From assembly GCF_016464425.1 (NCBI RefSeq), contig NZ_JADDKQ010000001.1, positions 310,001 through 374,000 on the forward strand: DNA of 64,000 bases, in the 5' to 3' direction. A program made the translations under genes and the position numbers. Numbering within the stretch: the stretch's first letter is position 1; every line of letters begins with the position of its first letter. Source of the DNA: Actinotalea solisilvae (GTDB lineage Bacteria; Actinomycetota; Actinomycetes; Actinomycetales; Cellulomonadaceae). The notes under the pieces were generated by a model, which had not been told where the DNA came from, made no database searches, and worked only from the letters and a program-made list of their open reading frames with translations. This document shows, one piece after another, positions 1-13,242 of this stretch.

Positions 1-158
1 GCCTCGGCGCCGCCCTCCTCGGAGAAGCTGGGCTTGGTCTCGTGCCCGTTCGCGCACCAGTAGGACACCCAGAAGCGGGGGGCCTGCTCGCCGCGCTCGG
101 CCTCGCCCATGGGGCCGGCTCCGACGCGGGACCCCCGGATCGCACTACCGCTCGCCAT
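1..158 (-). CDS. rbpA: RNA polymerase-binding protein RbpA (5' part only)
   Basis: RbpA binds RNA polymerase and the principal sigma factor and stabilises the open complex in actinobacteria. Translating from the ATG at 158 gives a protein beginning MASGSAIRGSRVGAGPMGEA, followed by a WVSYWCANGHETKPSF segment. This matches the N-terminal sigma/RNAP interaction segment and the first half of the zinc-binding RbpA core (Cys and His visible) of the Streptomyces type. About 52 residues are present of an expected ~110-120, and the rest lies left of position 1. It is transcribed in the same direction as secG, 12 nt downstream of it, so the two may share a transcript. Confidence 0.9.
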   Translation of the reverse strand, partial: MASGSAIRGSRVGAGPMGEAERGEQAPRFWVSYWCANGHETKPSFSEEGGAE

Positions 159-170
159 CTGACTTCCCCT

Positions 171-416
171 TCAGGCGCTGACGCGCTGGATCAGGCCGAG
201 CAGCACGACGACCAGGGTCCACAGGAGGGCCAGGCCGATCGTGAGCCGGTTGAGGTTGCGCTCGGCGACACCCGAGCTGCCGGCGCCGCTCGAGACGCCG
301 CCTCCGAACATGTCCGACAGGCCGCCGCCCTTGCCCTTGTGCAGCAGCACGAGGACGACGACGAGGAAGGAGGACAGGACCAGGATGACCTGCAGGATGA
401 TGCGCAGTGCGTCCAC
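171..416 (-). CDS. secG: Preprotein translocase subunit SecG
   Basis: SecG is the small accessory subunit of the SecYEG membrane channel for protein export. The 81-residue product has two hydrophobic segments (about residues 4-24 and 57-77) separated by a glycine/serine-rich loop containing KGKGGGLSDMFGGG, the SecG hallmark. The length is normal. It lies downstream of tpiA, separated by 177 nt that hold a strong hairpin, so it probably has its own promoter. The tpiA-secG order is common in actinobacteria. Confidence 0.95.
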   Translation of the reverse strand: MDALRIILQVILVLSSFLVVVLVLLHKGKGGGLSDMFGGGVSSGAGSSGVAERNLNRLTIGLALLWTLVVVLLGLIQRVSA

Positions 417-525
417 GTGCTCGTACGTCCCTCGCGTCGGAAGTGCGGCGCCGGCGGGCGCCCGGTCAAGGATAGGCGACGCGCACCCGCACGGACGACA
501 TCCGGGCCGGGTGAGAGTCGCCCGA

Positions 526-561
526 CCGGTCGGCGCCCCGCGCGTGCGGGACGCCGACCGG
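526..561 (-). terminator. Hairpin terminator after tpiA
   Basis: A perfect 10-bp inverted repeat (CCGGTCGGCG / CGCCGACCGG) continues inward through CCCG/CGGG past one mismatch, around a 6-nt loop. It starts 33 nt downstream of the tpiA stop on the minus strand. No U-tract follows, which is usual for high-GC actinobacterial terminators. It probably ends the pgk-tpiA transcript before secG. Confidence 0.65.
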
Positions 562-593
562 CGTCAGGCTGGGTCCGGGCGGGGCCGCTCGGG

Positions 594-1394
594 TCACAGA
601 CCCGTCTGGTGCGACTGGTACCGCACGATCTTGGCGAACTCCTCGGGGTCGAGGCTCGCGCCGCCGACGAGCGCGCCGTCGACGTCGGGCTGGTCCATGA
701 TCGCGGCGATGTTGCCGGACTTCACGGAGCCGCCGTAGAGCACCCGCACGCCCGCGGCGAGCTCGGGCGAGTACAGCTCGCCGAGCTTCTCGCGGATCGC
801 GCCGCAGACCTCCTGCGCGTCCTGCGGCGTCGCGACCTCGCCCGTCCCGATGGCCCACACGGGCTCGTAGGCGATGACGACGTCCTTCGCCTGCTCGGCC
901 GACAGGCCTGCCAGGCCGCCCTCGACCTGGGCGAGCGTGTACGCGACCTGGTCGCCCGCCTTGCGGATGTCGAGGCCCTCGCCGACGCAGAGGATCGGGA
1001 CGATGCCCTGCCCGAAGGCCGAGGCGACCTTGGCGGCGCACAGCGCGTCGTCCTCGGCGTGGAACTGGCGGCGCTCGGAGTGGCCGACGGCCACGTAGGA
1101 GACGCCGAGCTTGGCGAGCATCACGGGCGAGATCTCGCCCGTGTAGGCGCCCTCGGTGTGCGCCGAGACGTCCTGCGCGCCGTACTTCAGCTCGTACTTG
1201 TCGGCGTCGACGAGCGTCTGCACCGACCGCAGGTCGGTGAACGGCACGAGCACGGCGACCTCGACGGCCGCGTAGTCGTGCTTGGCGTCCTTGAGCGACC
1301 ACGCCAGCTTCTGCACGAGGTGCGTCGCCTGGTGGTGGTCGAGGTTCATCTTCCAGTTGCCCGCCATGAGCGGGGTCCGCGACTGCGTGGCCAT
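594..1394 (-). CDS. tpiA: Triosephosphate isomerase
   Basis: TpiA interconverts dihydroxyacetone phosphate and glyceraldehyde 3-phosphate in cytosolic glycolysis. The 266-residue (beta/alpha)8 protein shows the substrate Lys in GNWKMN (near residue 14), the catalytic His in VGHSERR (near residue 104), the catalytic Glu in [11 protein letters not shown] (near residue 176) and the phosphate-binding [10 protein letters not shown]. The length is normal. Its ATG shares one base with the pgk stop (TGATG), so it is translationally coupled to pgk. It is probably the last gene of that transcript, judging by the hairpin that follows. Confidence 0.98.
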   Translation of the reverse strand: MATQSRTPLMAGNWKMNLDHHQATHLVQKLAWSLKDAKHDYAAVEVAVLVPFTDLRSVQTLVDADKYELKYGAQDVSAHTEGAYTGEISPVMLAKLGVSYVAVGHSERRQFHAEDDALCAAKVASAFGQGIVPILCVGEGLDIRKAGDQVAYTLAQVEGGLAGLSAEQAKDVVIAYEPVWAIGTGEVATPQDAQEVCGAIREKLGELYSPELAAGVRVLYGGSVKSGNIAAIMDQPDVDGALVGGASLDPEEFAKIVRYQSHQTGL

Positions 1395-2599
1395 CAGGCC
1401 TCCTCCTCCAGGACGGCGATACCGGGGAGCGTCTTGCCCTCGAGGAACTCGAGGCTCGCGCCGCCGCCGGTCGAGATGTGGCCGAAGCCGGCCTCGTCGA
1501 AGCCGAGCAGGCGCACGGCCGCGGCCGAGTCACCGCCGCCGACGATGGTGAAGGCACCCTGCTCGCCCGCGTCGACGAGCGCCTGCGCGACGGCACGCGT
1601 GCCGCCCGAGAAGGCCTCGAACTCGAACACGCCGGCCGGGCCGTTCCAGACGACCGTCTTCGCATCGAGGATCTTGCTGCGGAAGAGCTCGGCCGACGCG
1701 GGGCCGATGTCGAGGCCGATCCGGCCGTCGGGGATCGCGTCCGCGGCGACGACGTCGTGCGGGGAGTCCGCCGCGAAGGCGTCCGCCACGACGATGTCGG
1801 TCGGCAGGACGATCTCCACGCCGCGCTGCTCGGCGTCCGCCAGGTAGCCCTTGACCGTGTCGATCTGGTCCTCCTCGAGCAGCGAGCTGCCCACCGAGTA
1901 GCCCTTGGCCGCGAGGAACGTGAAGACCATGCCGCCGCCGATGAGCAGGCGGTCCGCCTTGGTCAGCAGGTTCGCGATGACGCCGAGCTTGTCCGAGACC
2001 TTCGAGCCGCCGAGCACGACGACGTAGGGACGCGCCGGGTCCTCGGTCGCCTTGCGGAGCGAGGCGACCTCCTTGAGCACGAGCGTGCCGACGGCGGACG
2101 GGAGCTCGCGGGCGACGTCGTACACCGACGCCTGCTTGCGGTGCACGACGCCGAAGCCGTCGGAGACGTAGGCGTCGGCGAGCGAGGCGAGCTCGCGGGC
2201 GAGCTCCTCGCGCTCGGCGTCGACCTTGGAGGTCTCGCGCGGGTCGAAGCGGATGTTCTCGAGGAGGGCGATCTGGCCGTCCTCGAGCGCCGCGACGGTG
2301 GCCTTGGCCGACTCGCCGACGGTGTCCTCCGCGAGGGCGACCGGCTGGCCGAGCAGCTCGCCGAGGCGGGCCGCGACGGGCGCGAGCGAGTACTTCGCCT
2401 CGGGCGCGCCCTTGGGGCGGCCGAGGTGCGCCGTCACGACGACGCGGGCACCCGCGGCGAGCAGGGCCCGGAGCGTCGGCAGGGCCGCGCGCACGCGGCC
2501 GTCGTCGGTGATCGTCGTGCCGTCGAGCGGCACGTTGAAGTCCGAGCGGACGAGGACGCGCTTGCCGCGCAGGTCCCCGAGGTCCTCGATGGTCTTCAT
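1394..2599 (-). CDS. pgk: Phosphoglycerate kinase
   Basis: Pgk transfers phosphate from 1,3-bisphosphoglycerate to ADP in glycolysis. The start at 2599 gives [20 protein letters not shown], the usual N-terminus, and a 401-residue protein of normal size. The N-terminal substrate motif [10 protein letters not shown], the loop LGRPKG, and the C-terminal nucleotide motifs GGSKVSDK and VGGGDSAAA are visible. An in-frame ATG at 2608 lies directly against an AGGA and is possible but less typical. The 179-nt spacer from gap contains a strong hairpin, so pgk may be partly uncoupled from gap. It overlaps tpiA by one base. Confidence 0.97.
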   Translation of the reverse strand: MKTIEDLGDLRGKRVLVRSDFNVPLDGTTITDDGRVRAALPTLRALLAAGARVVVTAHLGRPKGAPEAKYSLAPVAARLGELLGQPVALAEDTVGESAKATVAALEDGQIALLENIRFDPRETSKVDAEREELARELASLADAYVSDGFGVVHRKQASVYDVARELPSAVGTLVLKEVASLRKATEDPARPYVVVLGGSKVSDKLGVIANLLTKADRLLIGGGMVFTFLAAKGYSVGSSLLEEDQIDTVKGYLADAEQRGVEIVLPTDIVVADAFAADSPHDVVAADAIPDGRIGLDIGPASAELFRSKILDAKTVVWNGPAGVFEFEAFSGGTRAVAQALVDAGEQGAFTIVGGGDSAAAVRLLGFDEAGFGHISTGGGASLEFLEGKTLPGIAVLEEEA

Positions 2600-2698
2600 G
2601 GTCCTCATTCCTGGTTCACGCAGTGGTCGGGCCGGTTCGTGCCGGCCCATGCCGGTTCAGGTGGGGTCGACGCGCGCGGCGCGACCCCGGACATGACA

Positions 2699-2747
2699 GC
2701 GTCCGCGTGCGCCCGGGACCCGAGGGCCGCGGTGCGCACGCGGACGC
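2699..2747 (-). terminator. 14-bp hairpin between gap and pgk
   Basis: A perfect 14-bp inverted repeat (GCGTCCGCGTGCGC / GCGCACGCGGACGC) flanks a 21-nt loop, 31 nt after the gap stop. There is no U-run. It may terminate gap transcripts fully or partly and so set the gap:pgk ratio, or act as a processing and stability element. Confidence 0.55.
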
Positions 2748-2778
2748 ATGGTCGATCAGTCGCTCGTGCGCGACGAGG

Positions 2779-3906
<1,128 letters not shown>

Positions 3907-3998
3907 TTACACGGCGGACACATGCGTCGCGTCGGGACGTCGGTCCTCCGGACGCCGCGGCGCCGGGCGGTAGACCCGGCCCGCGACGGGCCTGCACG

Positions 3999-4979
3999 TC
4001 AGACGTCGAGCATGTCGGCCGTGAGGCCGGCCTCCGTGTCGGGGATCCCCAGGTCGGCCGCCTTCTTGTCCGCCGTCGCGAGCAGGCGTCGGATGCGCCC
4101 CGCGACCGCGTCCTTGGTCAGCGGCGGGTCGGCGAGCTGGCCGAGCTCCTCGAGCGACGCCTGCTTGTGGGCGAGCCGCAGCTCGCCGGCCTCGCGCAGG
4201 TGCTCGGGCAGGTCCTCGCCGAGGATCTCGAAGGCGCGCTCGACGCGCGCCCCGGCCGCGACCGCCGCCCGCGCCGAGCGGCGCAGGTTGGCGTCGTCGA
4301 AGTTGGCGAGGCGGTTCGCCGTGCCGCGCACCTCGCGCCGCATCCGGCGCTCCTCCCAGACGAGGACGGCGTCGTGCGCGCCCAGCCGGGTGAGCATCGC
4401 GCCGATCGCGTCGCCGTCGCGGATGACCACGCGGTCGACACCGCGCACCTCGCGCGCCTTGGCGGCGATGCCGAGGCGCCGCGCGGCGCCCACGAGCGCG
4501 AGCGCGGCCTCCGGGCCGGGGCACGTCACCTCGAGCGCCGCCGACCGCCCGGGCTCGGTGAGCGAGCCGTGTGCGAGGAAGGCGCCGCGCCAGGCGGCCT
4601 CGGCCTCCGCGAGCCCGGCCGACACGACCTGGGGCGGCAGGCCGCGCACGGGCCGCCCGCGCCCGTCCAGGAGCCCCGTCTGCCGCGCGAGCGACTCGCC
4701 GTCCTTGACCACCCGGACCACGTACCGGGTCCCCCGCCGCAGGCCGCCCCCGCTCACGACGACGACGTCGCTCGTGTGGCCGTAGACCTCCGAGATGAAC
4801 TGCCGCAGGCGCCGCGCGGCGACGCCGGTGTCGAGCTCGGCCTCGATGACGATCCGGCCCGAGATGATGTGCAGGCCGCCCGCGAACCGCAGGGTCGCCG
4901 AGACCTCCGCCTTGCGGCACGACGTCTTGTCGACGGTCAACCGGGCGAGCTCGTCCTTCACCTGTGCCGTCAGCGCCAT
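3999..4979 (-). CDS. whiA: DNA-binding sporulation/division regulator WhiA
   Basis: WhiA is a transcription factor with a LAGLIDADG homing-endonuclease-like N-terminal domain and a C-terminal helix-turn-helix. In Streptomyces it activates sporulation septation genes with WhiB. The start at 4979 gives [14 protein letters not shown], the family N-terminus, and a 326-residue protein. The C-terminal HTH region includes [19 protein letters not shown], typical of WhiA. It lies 17 nt downstream of yvcK in the conserved rapZ-yvcK-whiA cluster found in Gram-positive bacteria. A 6-bp GC hairpin at 3962-3980 lies just downstream. Confidence 0.96.
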   Translation of the reverse strand: MALTAQVKDELARLTVDKTSCRKAEVSATLRFAGGLHIISGRIVIEAELDTGVAARRLRQFISEVYGHTSDVVVVSGGGLRRGTRYVVRVVKDGESLARQTGLLDGRGRPVRGLPPQVVSAGLAEAEAAWRGAFLAHGSLTEPGRSAALEVTCPGPEAALALVGAARRLGIAAKAREVRGVDRVVIRDGDAIGAMLTRLGAHDAVLVWEERRMRREVRGTANRLANFDDANLRRSARAAVAAGARVERAFEILGEDLPEHLREAGELRLAHKQASLEELGQLADPPLTKDAVAGRIRRLLATADKKAADLGIPDTEAGLTADMLDV

Positions 4980-4996
4980 GGGCGTCATCCTGCCAT

Positions 4997-6073
4997 TCAC
5001 GCGCCCACCCTCCCGACGTCACCCAGCACGCCCTCGAAGGCGTCCCGGTACGCGGCCGCGAGCCGGAGCGCGTCGTGCCGCGGGCTGCCGTCGCCCACCT
5101 GGACCTGCCGCAGGAGCACCTGGGCACCCAGCTCCCGCGCCTTGTCCTGGACCTGGCCGATGTCCTCGATCGCGGCCGGGTCGGCCACGACGACGTCGAT
5201 CCGCAGGTCGGGGGCGTGGTCCTGGAGCGCGCAGAGGTGCTCGTAGCACGTCATGCCCGACTCGTCGCCGGCCGGACGGAGGTTGAGCGTCACGCACCGG
5301 CGCGCGGCGGTGCGGTGCAGGGCTGCCGCGAGCTCGGGCACGAGCAGGTGCGGCATGACCGAGGTGAACCACGAGCCGGGCCCGAGGACCACCCAGTCGG
5401 CCGCGTCCACGGCCTCGACGGCCTCCGCGCACGCCGGCGGGTCCCCCGGCAGCAGGCGCACGTGGCGGACCCGACCCTCGGCGACGGCGACCCGGCTCTG
5501 CCCGCGGACCACGTGCAGGTGGCCGTCCGGCGCCTCGATGTCCGCCTCGATCGCGAGGGGCACCGAGGCCATCGGCAGGACGCGGCCGCGCGCGCCCAGG
5601 AGCCGGCCCACCCAGTCGAGCCCGCCCACGGTGTCCCCGAGCAGCTCCCACAGGGCGACGATGAGGAGGTTGCCGACGGCGTGCTGGTCGAGCGCGCCGT
5701 CGGACGAGAAGCGGTGCTGGAGGACGTCGCGCCACGTCCGGCCCCAGTCCGAGTCGTCGCACAGCGCCGACAGGGCCATCCGCAGGTCCCCTGGGGGCAG
5801 CACGTCCATCTCCTGGCGCAGGCGCCCGGACGAGCCGCCGTCGTCCGCGACGGTCACGACGGCCGTGAGGCGGTCGGACATGAGCCGCAGCGCCGACAGG
5901 CTCGCGTAGAGGCCGTGGCCGCCCCCGAGCGCGACCACGGCCGGCCCGACGCCGCCCGCGTGCAGCGGGATCATCGGCCGGGTCGCGGGGTCCTCGGGCG
6001 GGCCGGGGCGTGCCTGGCGCCCCGACGGCGCGCCAGGGCCGGCAGTGCCCGCCCTGCCCGACGCCGCCGTCAC
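4997..6073 (-). CDS. yvcK: Gluconeogenesis factor YvcK/CofD-like protein
   Basis: YvcK/CuvA proteins are needed for growth on gluconeogenic carbon and for cell-envelope homeostasis. They bind UDP-sugars in Bacillus and mycobacteria. Visible family motifs are [17 protein letters not shown] and [15 protein letters not shown] near the N-terminus, and the PGSWFTS loop near the middle. The GTG at 6073 overlaps the rapZ TGA as GTGA, indicating coupled translation, and gives 358 residues with a Pro/Gly-rich lead of about 33 residues. An internal ATG at 5974 (MIPLHAGG) would give a more usual N-terminus and remains possible. Confidence 0.93.
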   Translation of the reverse strand: MTAASGRAGTAGPGAPSGRQARPGPPEDPATRPMIPLHAGGVGPAVVALGGGHGLYASLSALRLMSDRLTAVVTVADDGGSSGRLRQEMDVLPPGDLRMALSALCDDSDWGRTWRDVLQHRFSSDGALDQHAVGNLLIVALWELLGDTVGGLDWVGRLLGARGRVLPMASVPLAIEADIEAPDGHLHVVRGQSRVAVAEGRVRHVRLLPGDPPACAEAVEAVDAADWVVLGPGSWFTSVMPHLLVPELAAALHRTAARRCVTLNLRPAGDESGMTCYEHLCALQDHAPDLRIDVVVADPAAIEDIGQVQDKARELGAQVLLRQVQVGDGSPRHDALRLAAAYRDAFEGVLGDVGRVGA

Positions 6074-7008
6074 TCGCGCCCCAGGTCGCGGTGCGAGACG
6101 ACGACGCGGTGCCCCCTGTCGCGCAGCAGCTCGGCGAGGCGCTCGGACAGCGCGACCGAGCGGTGCTTGCCGCCCGTGCAGCCCACCGCGAGCGTCGCGT
6201 AGCGCTTGTCCTCGTGGACGTACCCGGCGAGCACCGGCTCGAGCATGTCCGCGTAGCGCTCGACGAACGTCTGCGCGCCCTCGAGCCCGAGCACGTAGTC
6301 GCGCACGGGCTCGTCGCGGCCGGTGAGGTGGCGCAGCTCGGTCACCCAGTAGGGGTTGGCCAGGAACCGCACGTCGACCACGTGGTCCGCGTCGAGCGGG
6401 ATGCCGTACTTGAAGCCGAAGGACAGCACGTTGATCCGCAGGCGGTCCTCGTCCCCGCCGGTGACGGCGAGCCGGACGGCGCGCGCGAGCTCGTGGACGT
6501 TGAGCTCGGTCGTGTCGATCGCCACGTCGGCGCGCTCGCGGATCGACGCGAGGACGCGGCGCTCGCGCGCGATCCCGTCGAGGATGCGCCCGTCGCCCTG
6601 CAGCGGGTGGGGCCGGCGCACGGCCTCGAAACGCTGCACCAGCACCTGGTCCGAGGCGTCGAGGAACAGGGTGCGGAACGTGATGCCCGCGGTGCGGAGC
6701 GTGTCGACGACCGCGTTGAGGTCGGCGAAGAACTCGCGGCCCCGCACGTCGACGATCGCGGCGAGCCGCTGCACGCCGCCCGGGCCGTGGGTCATCATGC
6801 CGGCGAGCTGCGGCAGGAGCTGGGCGGGCAGGTTGTCGACGACGTACCAGCCCAGGTCCTCGAGGACCGCACCGGCCCGCGTCCGCCCGGCGCCCGACAT
6901 CCCGGTGATGAGGAGGAGCTCGGGCAGCTCGGTCCGCGGTGCGGGTGTCGCGGCCTCGAGAGCGGGGATCCCGGTGGGCACGGTCGTGGGGGGCGGCTCT
7001 CCGGTCAT
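6070..7008 (-). CDS. rapZ: RNase adapter protein RapZ (YvcJ family P-loop ATPase/GTPase)
   Basis: RapZ binds small RNAs and UDP-GlcNAc precursors in Enterobacteria. In Gram-positive bacteria the YvcJ family hydrolyses nucleotides and affects competence or the envelope. The 312-residue product carries the P-loop GMSGAGRT, the downstream DNLP motif, and the conserved C-terminal [14 protein letters not shown] segment. The ATG at 7008 overlaps the uvrC stop as ATGA. The P-loop ends in Arg-Thr, a variant common in actinobacterial members. Confidence 0.95.
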   Translation of the reverse strand: MTGEPPPTTVPTGIPALEAATPAPRTELPELLLITGMSGAGRTRAGAVLEDLGWYVVDNLPAQLLPQLAGMMTHGPGGVQRLAAIVDVRGREFFADLNAVVDTLRTAGITFRTLFLDASDQVLVQRFEAVRRPHPLQGDGRILDGIARERRVLASIRERADVAIDTTELNVHELARAVRLAVTGGDEDRLRINVLSFGFKYGIPLDADHVVDVRFLANPYWVTELRHLTGRDEPVRDYVLGLEGAQTFVERYADMLEPVLAGYVHEDKRYATLAVGCTGGKHRSVALSERLAELLRDRGHRVVVSHRDLGRE

Positions 7009-9113
7009 GGTTCCAGCATGCCAGCCCGGCCGGGTTCGCTCCCGAGCGCCGTGAGGACCGCCTGCGCCGTGCGCGGCCCCATGCCCTTGACCTGCGCCAC
7101 CTCCTCGACCGACGCCGCCTTGAGCCGCGCCACGGAGCCGAAGTGCTGGAGCAGCGCTGCCGTCCGGCTCGGGCCGAGCCCCGGCACGGCGTCGAGCGCC
7201 GAGACCGTCATGCCCTTGCTGCGGCGCGCGCGGTGGTGCCGGATCGCGAAGCGGTGTGCCTCGTCGCGCACGCGCTGGAGCAGGTACAGGCCCTCCGAGC
7301 TGCGCTGGAGGATCACCGGGTAGTCCTCGCCGGGCAGCCAGACCTCCTCGAGCCGCTTCGCGAGCCCGCACAGGGCGACGTCGTCGACGCCGAGCTCCGC
7401 GAGCGCCCGCGCGGCCGCCGCGACCTGGGGCGGGCCGCCGTCGACCACCACGAGGTTGGGCGGGTAGGCGAACCGGCCGCGCTGGCCCTCGACCTCCGCC
7501 GGGACCTCGCCCGAGCGCCGCCGACCGGACCGCGCCCTCGCCGAAGAGCCCGTGGGCGCGGCGGGCGCATCCTCGCCGACGTCCGGGTGGCCCTCGGCCG
7601 TCGCGTCCTCCCCGGCGCCGAGGTCGGGCGCGCCCGAGCGGGCCTGGTCGTCGAGGTAGCGACGGAAGCGCCGCGTGATCACCTCGTGCATCGCGGCCGT
7701 GTCGTCGCGCGCGCCCTGGCCGTCCTCGCCCCGGACGACGAACTGGCGGTACTCGGACTTGCGCGCGAGGCCGTCCTCGAAGACGACCATCGAGCCGACC
7801 TGGTGGGTGCCCTGGGTCGTCGAGATGTCGTAGCACTCGATCCGCAGCGGCGCGCTGTCGAGCCCGAGGGCCTCCTGGATCTCGCGCAGCGCCTGGCTGC
7901 GCGTCGTGAGGTCCGACGCGCGCTTGGTGCGGTGCAGGACGAGCGCCTGCTCGGCGTTGCGCCGCACGGTGTCGGCCAGCGCGCGCTTGTCGCCGCGCTG
8001 CGGCACGCGCACGTCGACGCGCGCCCCCCGCAGCCCCGAGAGCCAGTCGGCGACCTGGGCCACGTCGGGCGGCAGCACCGGCACGAGCACCTCCCGCGGG
8101 ACCGCGCTCGTGCCCGCGACGGCGCGCTCGGGCCGTGCCGCCGTCGCGCCGGGGCTCGGCGGCACCTGCGGGGCGTCGCCGTCGCCGTAGACCTGCTGCA
8201 GGAGGTGCTCGACGAGCTCCGCGTCGGTGGCGTCCTCGACCTTCTCGACGACCCAGCCGCGCTGGCCGCGGATCCGGCCCCCGCGCACGTGGAACACCTG
8301 CACGGCCGCCTCGAGGTCGTCGCCCACGAGGGCGAAGACGTCGGCGTCGGTCCCGTCCGCGAGCACGACGGCGTTCTTCTCCGTCGCGCGCTGGAGGGCG
8401 CCGATGTCGTCGCGCAGCCGCGCGGCCTGCTCGAAGTCGAGCTCGGCCGACGCGGCCTGCATGCGCTTCTCGAGCCGACGGACGAAGCGCTGGGTGTCCC
8501 CCGCCATGAAGTCGCAGAAGTCCTCGGCGAGCGAGCGGTGCTCCTGCGCCGTGACGCGACCCACGCACGGCGCCGAGCACTTGTCGATGTACCCGAGCAG
8601 GCACGGCCGGCCCGACTGCGCGGCGCGCTTGAAGACGCCCGCGCTGCACGTGCGGACCGGGAAGACCCGCAGCAGCAGGTCGACGGTCTCGCGGATCGCC
8701 CACGCGTGGCCGTAGGGACCGAAGTACCGGGTGCCCGGGCGCTTGGCGCCGCGCATCACCTGGACGCGCGGGTACTCGTCCGCGAGCGTGACGGCGAGGT
8801 ACGGGTAGGACTTGTCGTCGCGGTACTTGACGTTGAACCGGGGGTCGAACTCCTTGATCCAGGAGTACTCGAGCGCGAGCGCCTCGACCTCGGTGCCGAC
8901 GACCGTCCACTCCACCGACGCCGCCGTCGTCACCATCTGCTGGGTGCGCGGGTGGAGCGCCGACAGGTCCTGGAAGTAGCTGTTGAGGCGGGAGCGCAGG
9001 CTCTTCGCCTTGCCGACGTACACGACGCGGCCGTGGTCGTCGCGGAAGCGGTAGACGCCCGGGGAGTCCGGGATCTCGCCGGGCCGGGGACGGTACGTCG
9101 CCGGGTCTGCCAT
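7005..9113 (-). CDS. uvrC: Excinuclease ABC subunit C
   Basis: UvrC makes both incisions around a DNA lesion after loading by UvrA and UvrB. Domain order is the GIY-YIG nuclease at the N-terminus (PGVYRF...[12 protein letters not shown]), a UVR motif near residue 210 ([13 protein letters not shown]), the RNase H-like endonuclease with VVVDGG, and C-terminal helix-hairpin-helix repeats ([17 protein letters not shown]). A hydrophilic insert of about 60 residues, rich in Ala, Glu and Gly, precedes the RNase H core. The start ATG at 9113 is supported by a TAGGCT -10-like hexamer 7 nt upstream, which suggests a leaderless message. It is first gene of the uvrC-rapZ-yvcK-whiA run. Confidence 0.97.
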   Translation of the reverse strand: MADPATYRPRPGEIPDSPGVYRFRDDHGRVVYVGKAKSLRSRLNSYFQDLSALHPRTQQMVTTAASVEWTVVGTEVEALALEYSWIKEFDPRFNVKYRDDKSYPYLAVTLADEYPRVQVMRGAKRPGTRYFGPYGHAWAIRETVDLLLRVFPVRTCSAGVFKRAAQSGRPCLLGYIDKCSAPCVGRVTAQEHRSLAEDFCDFMAGDTQRFVRRLEKRMQAASAELDFEQAARLRDDIGALQRATEKNAVVLADGTDADVFALVGDDLEAAVQVFHVRGGRIRGQRGWVVEKVEDATDAELVEHLLQQVYGDGDAPQVPPSPGATAARPERAVAGTSAVPREVLVPVLPPDVAQVADWLSGLRGARVDVRVPQRGDKRALADTVRRNAEQALVLHRTKRASDLTTRSQALREIQEALGLDSAPLRIECYDISTTQGTHQVGSMVVFEDGLARKSEYRQFVVRGEDGQGARDDTAAMHEVITRRFRRYLDDQARSGAPDLGAGEDATAEGHPDVGEDAPAAPTGSSARARSGRRRSGEVPAEVEGQRGRFAYPPNLVVVDGGPPQVAAAARALAELGVDDVALCGLAKRLEEVWLPGEDYPVILQRSSEGLYLLQRVRDEAHRFAIRHHRARRSKGMTVSALDAVPGLGPSRTAALLQHFGSVARLKAASVEEVAQVKGMGPRTAQAVLTALGSEPGRAGMLEP

Positions 9114-9198
9114 GGGATCGAGCCTAAGCCAGCCCGCCGACAGCCCCGACACCGGCCGCAGGGCCGCCCGGACGCCCCGCGTCGGGGCCGGCGCTCGC

Positions 9199-9204
9199 TA
9201 GGTT
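9199..9204 (+). promoter_or_regulatory. -10-like hexamer for the OsmC gene
   Basis: TAGGTT ends 5 nt before the ATG at 9210. A transcript initiated from it would start at or next to the start codon, and there is no Shine-Dalgarno sequence in the gap. Confidence 0.45.
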
Positions 9205-9209
9205 GAGGC

Positions 9210-9698
9210 ATGGGCATCATGCACACGTACGAGGCGACCGTCCGGTGGACCGGCGCCGGCACCACCGGCACCACGAGCTACACCGCCTACGGCCGCGACC
9301 ACGAGATCGTGGTGCCCGGCAAGCCGCCGCTGCTCGGCTCGTCGGACCCCGGCTTCCGCGGCGATCCCGAGCGCTGGAGCCCCGAGGAGCTGCTGGTCGC
9401 GGCGCTCGCGCAGTGCCACATGCTCTGGTTCCTCCACCTCGCCGCACGGTCCGGCGTCGTCGTGTCCGCGTACGTCGACGAGCCGGTGGGCACGATGCGG
9501 GTCGAGGCGGCCGGCCACGGCCAGTTCACGTCCGTCGTGCTGCGGCCGCGCGTGACGGTCCGCGACACCCGGCCGGTCGGCGACGACGAGCTCGCCGCCC
9601 TCCACCGGAGCGCGGGCGAGCACTGCTTCATCAAGCGCTCGGTCAACTTCCCGGTGCGCACCGAGCCCACGCCCGTCGTCGTGGAGCTGCCCGCGTGA
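9210..9698 (+). CDS. OsmC family protein
   Basis: OsmC/Ohr proteins reduce organic hydroperoxides with a pair of reactive cysteines. Both expected cysteines are visible: AQCHMLWF near residue 70 and EHCFIKRSVNFPV near residue 139. The SPEELLVAALAQC helix is characteristic. The length of 162 is typical of the YhfA/OsmC branch rather than Ohr. It is divergent from uvrC and coupled to the following DinB-like gene by a GTGA overlap. Confidence 0.88.
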   Translation: MGIMHTYEATVRWTGAGTTGTTSYTAYGRDHEIVVPGKPPLLGSSDPGFRGDPERWSPEELLVAALAQCHMLWFLHLAARSGVVVSAYVDEPVGTMRVEAAGHGQFTSVVLRPRVTVRDTRPVGDDELAALHRSAGEHCFIKRSVNFPVRTEPTPVVVELPA

Positions 9699-10234
9699 GC
9701 GTCGTCGACGACCAGGGCCGGACCGAGCCACCGGTGGCGGCCGACGAGGCCGCCACCCTGCTGGGCTTCCTCGAGTTCCACCGCGAGACGCTCGCGTGGA
9801 AGTGCGCCGGGCTCGACGCGGCCGGTCTGGCCACGACCGTCGGGCCGTCGGCGATGACGCTCGGCGGGATGCTCAAGCACCTCGCGTTCGTCGAGGACTT
9901 CTGGTTCGGCGTCCGGCTCCACGGGCTCGCCCCGGCGCCGCCGTGGGACGCCGTCGACTGGGCCGCCGACGGCGACTGGGACTGGCACTCGGCGGCCGAC
10001 GACTCCCCCGACGCCCTGCGCGCCCTGTGGTCGGACGCCGTCGGGCGCTCGCGGGCCCTCGCCGACGCGGCGCTCGCCGACGGCGGCCTCGACCGGCTCG
10101 CGGCGACGCCGTGGCGCGACGGGCGCCGGCCGAACCTCCGCTGGGTGCTCGTGCACATGGTCGAGGAGTACGCGCGCCACAACGGCCACGCGGACCTGCT
10201 GCGGGAGCAGGTCGACGGGGCGACCGGCGAGTAG
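9695..10234 (+). CDS. DinB-like/DUF664 family protein
   Basis: Members of this superfamily are four-helix-bundle, metal-binding proteins, often mycothiol-dependent in actinobacteria (maleylpyruvate isomerase or DUF664 type). The product of 179 residues, starting at the GTG that overlaps the OsmC stop, has the pattern LGGMLKHLAFVEDFWF near residue 50 and LVHMVEEYARHNGHADLLRE near the C-terminus. These supply three histidines in the positions used for metal binding. The exact reaction is unknown. The overlap with the OsmC gene suggests a shared role in thiol or electrophile stress. Confidence 0.8.
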   Translation: MSVVDDQGRTEPPVAADEAATLLGFLEFHRETLAWKCAGLDAAGLATTVGPSAMTLGGMLKHLAFVEDFWFGVRLHGLAPAPPWDAVDWAADGDWDWHSAADDSPDALRALWSDAVGRSRALADAALADGGLDRLAATPWRDGRRPNLRWVLVHMVEEYARHNGHADLLREQVDGATGE

Positions 10235-10255
10235 TCGCCGGGCCCCGCGACCGGC

Positions 10256-13117
<2,862 letters not shown>

Positions 13118-13146
13118 CGGAGCATCCTACGTCGCCGCTCCGACAT

Positions 13147-13162
13147 GCGTACAGGCGTTCGA
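13147..13162 (-). promoter_or_regulatory. Candidate LexA (SOS) box upstream of uvrA
   Basis: Read on the minus strand, the site is TCGAACGCCTGTACGC. It matches the actinobacterial SOS consensus TCGAAC-N4-GTTCGA except at two positions in the right half. It lies 30-45 nt upstream of the uvrA start, over the -35 zone of the TAGGAT promoter (13129-13124), where LexA would block transcription. No comparable site was seen upstream of uvrB or uvrC. Confidence 0.55.
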
Positions 13163-13242
13163 ACCCCTGAGGGCGCGCGACGGTCTGTGACATCGCCCAC
13201 GGGCGCCGTGCGCGGTCGGGATGTGCGGACCACACTGTGGTG

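Noticed and set aside
42..1847. Plus-strand open frame of 601 codons
   Set aside because: It runs antisense across secG, tpiA and pgk, has low-complexity Arg/Asp/Val composition typical of the complement of high-GC genes, and no family motif.
3962..3980. Terminator after whiA
   Set aside because: Only a 6-bp stem (GCCGGG/CCCGGC) and no U-tract; too weak for a separate call.
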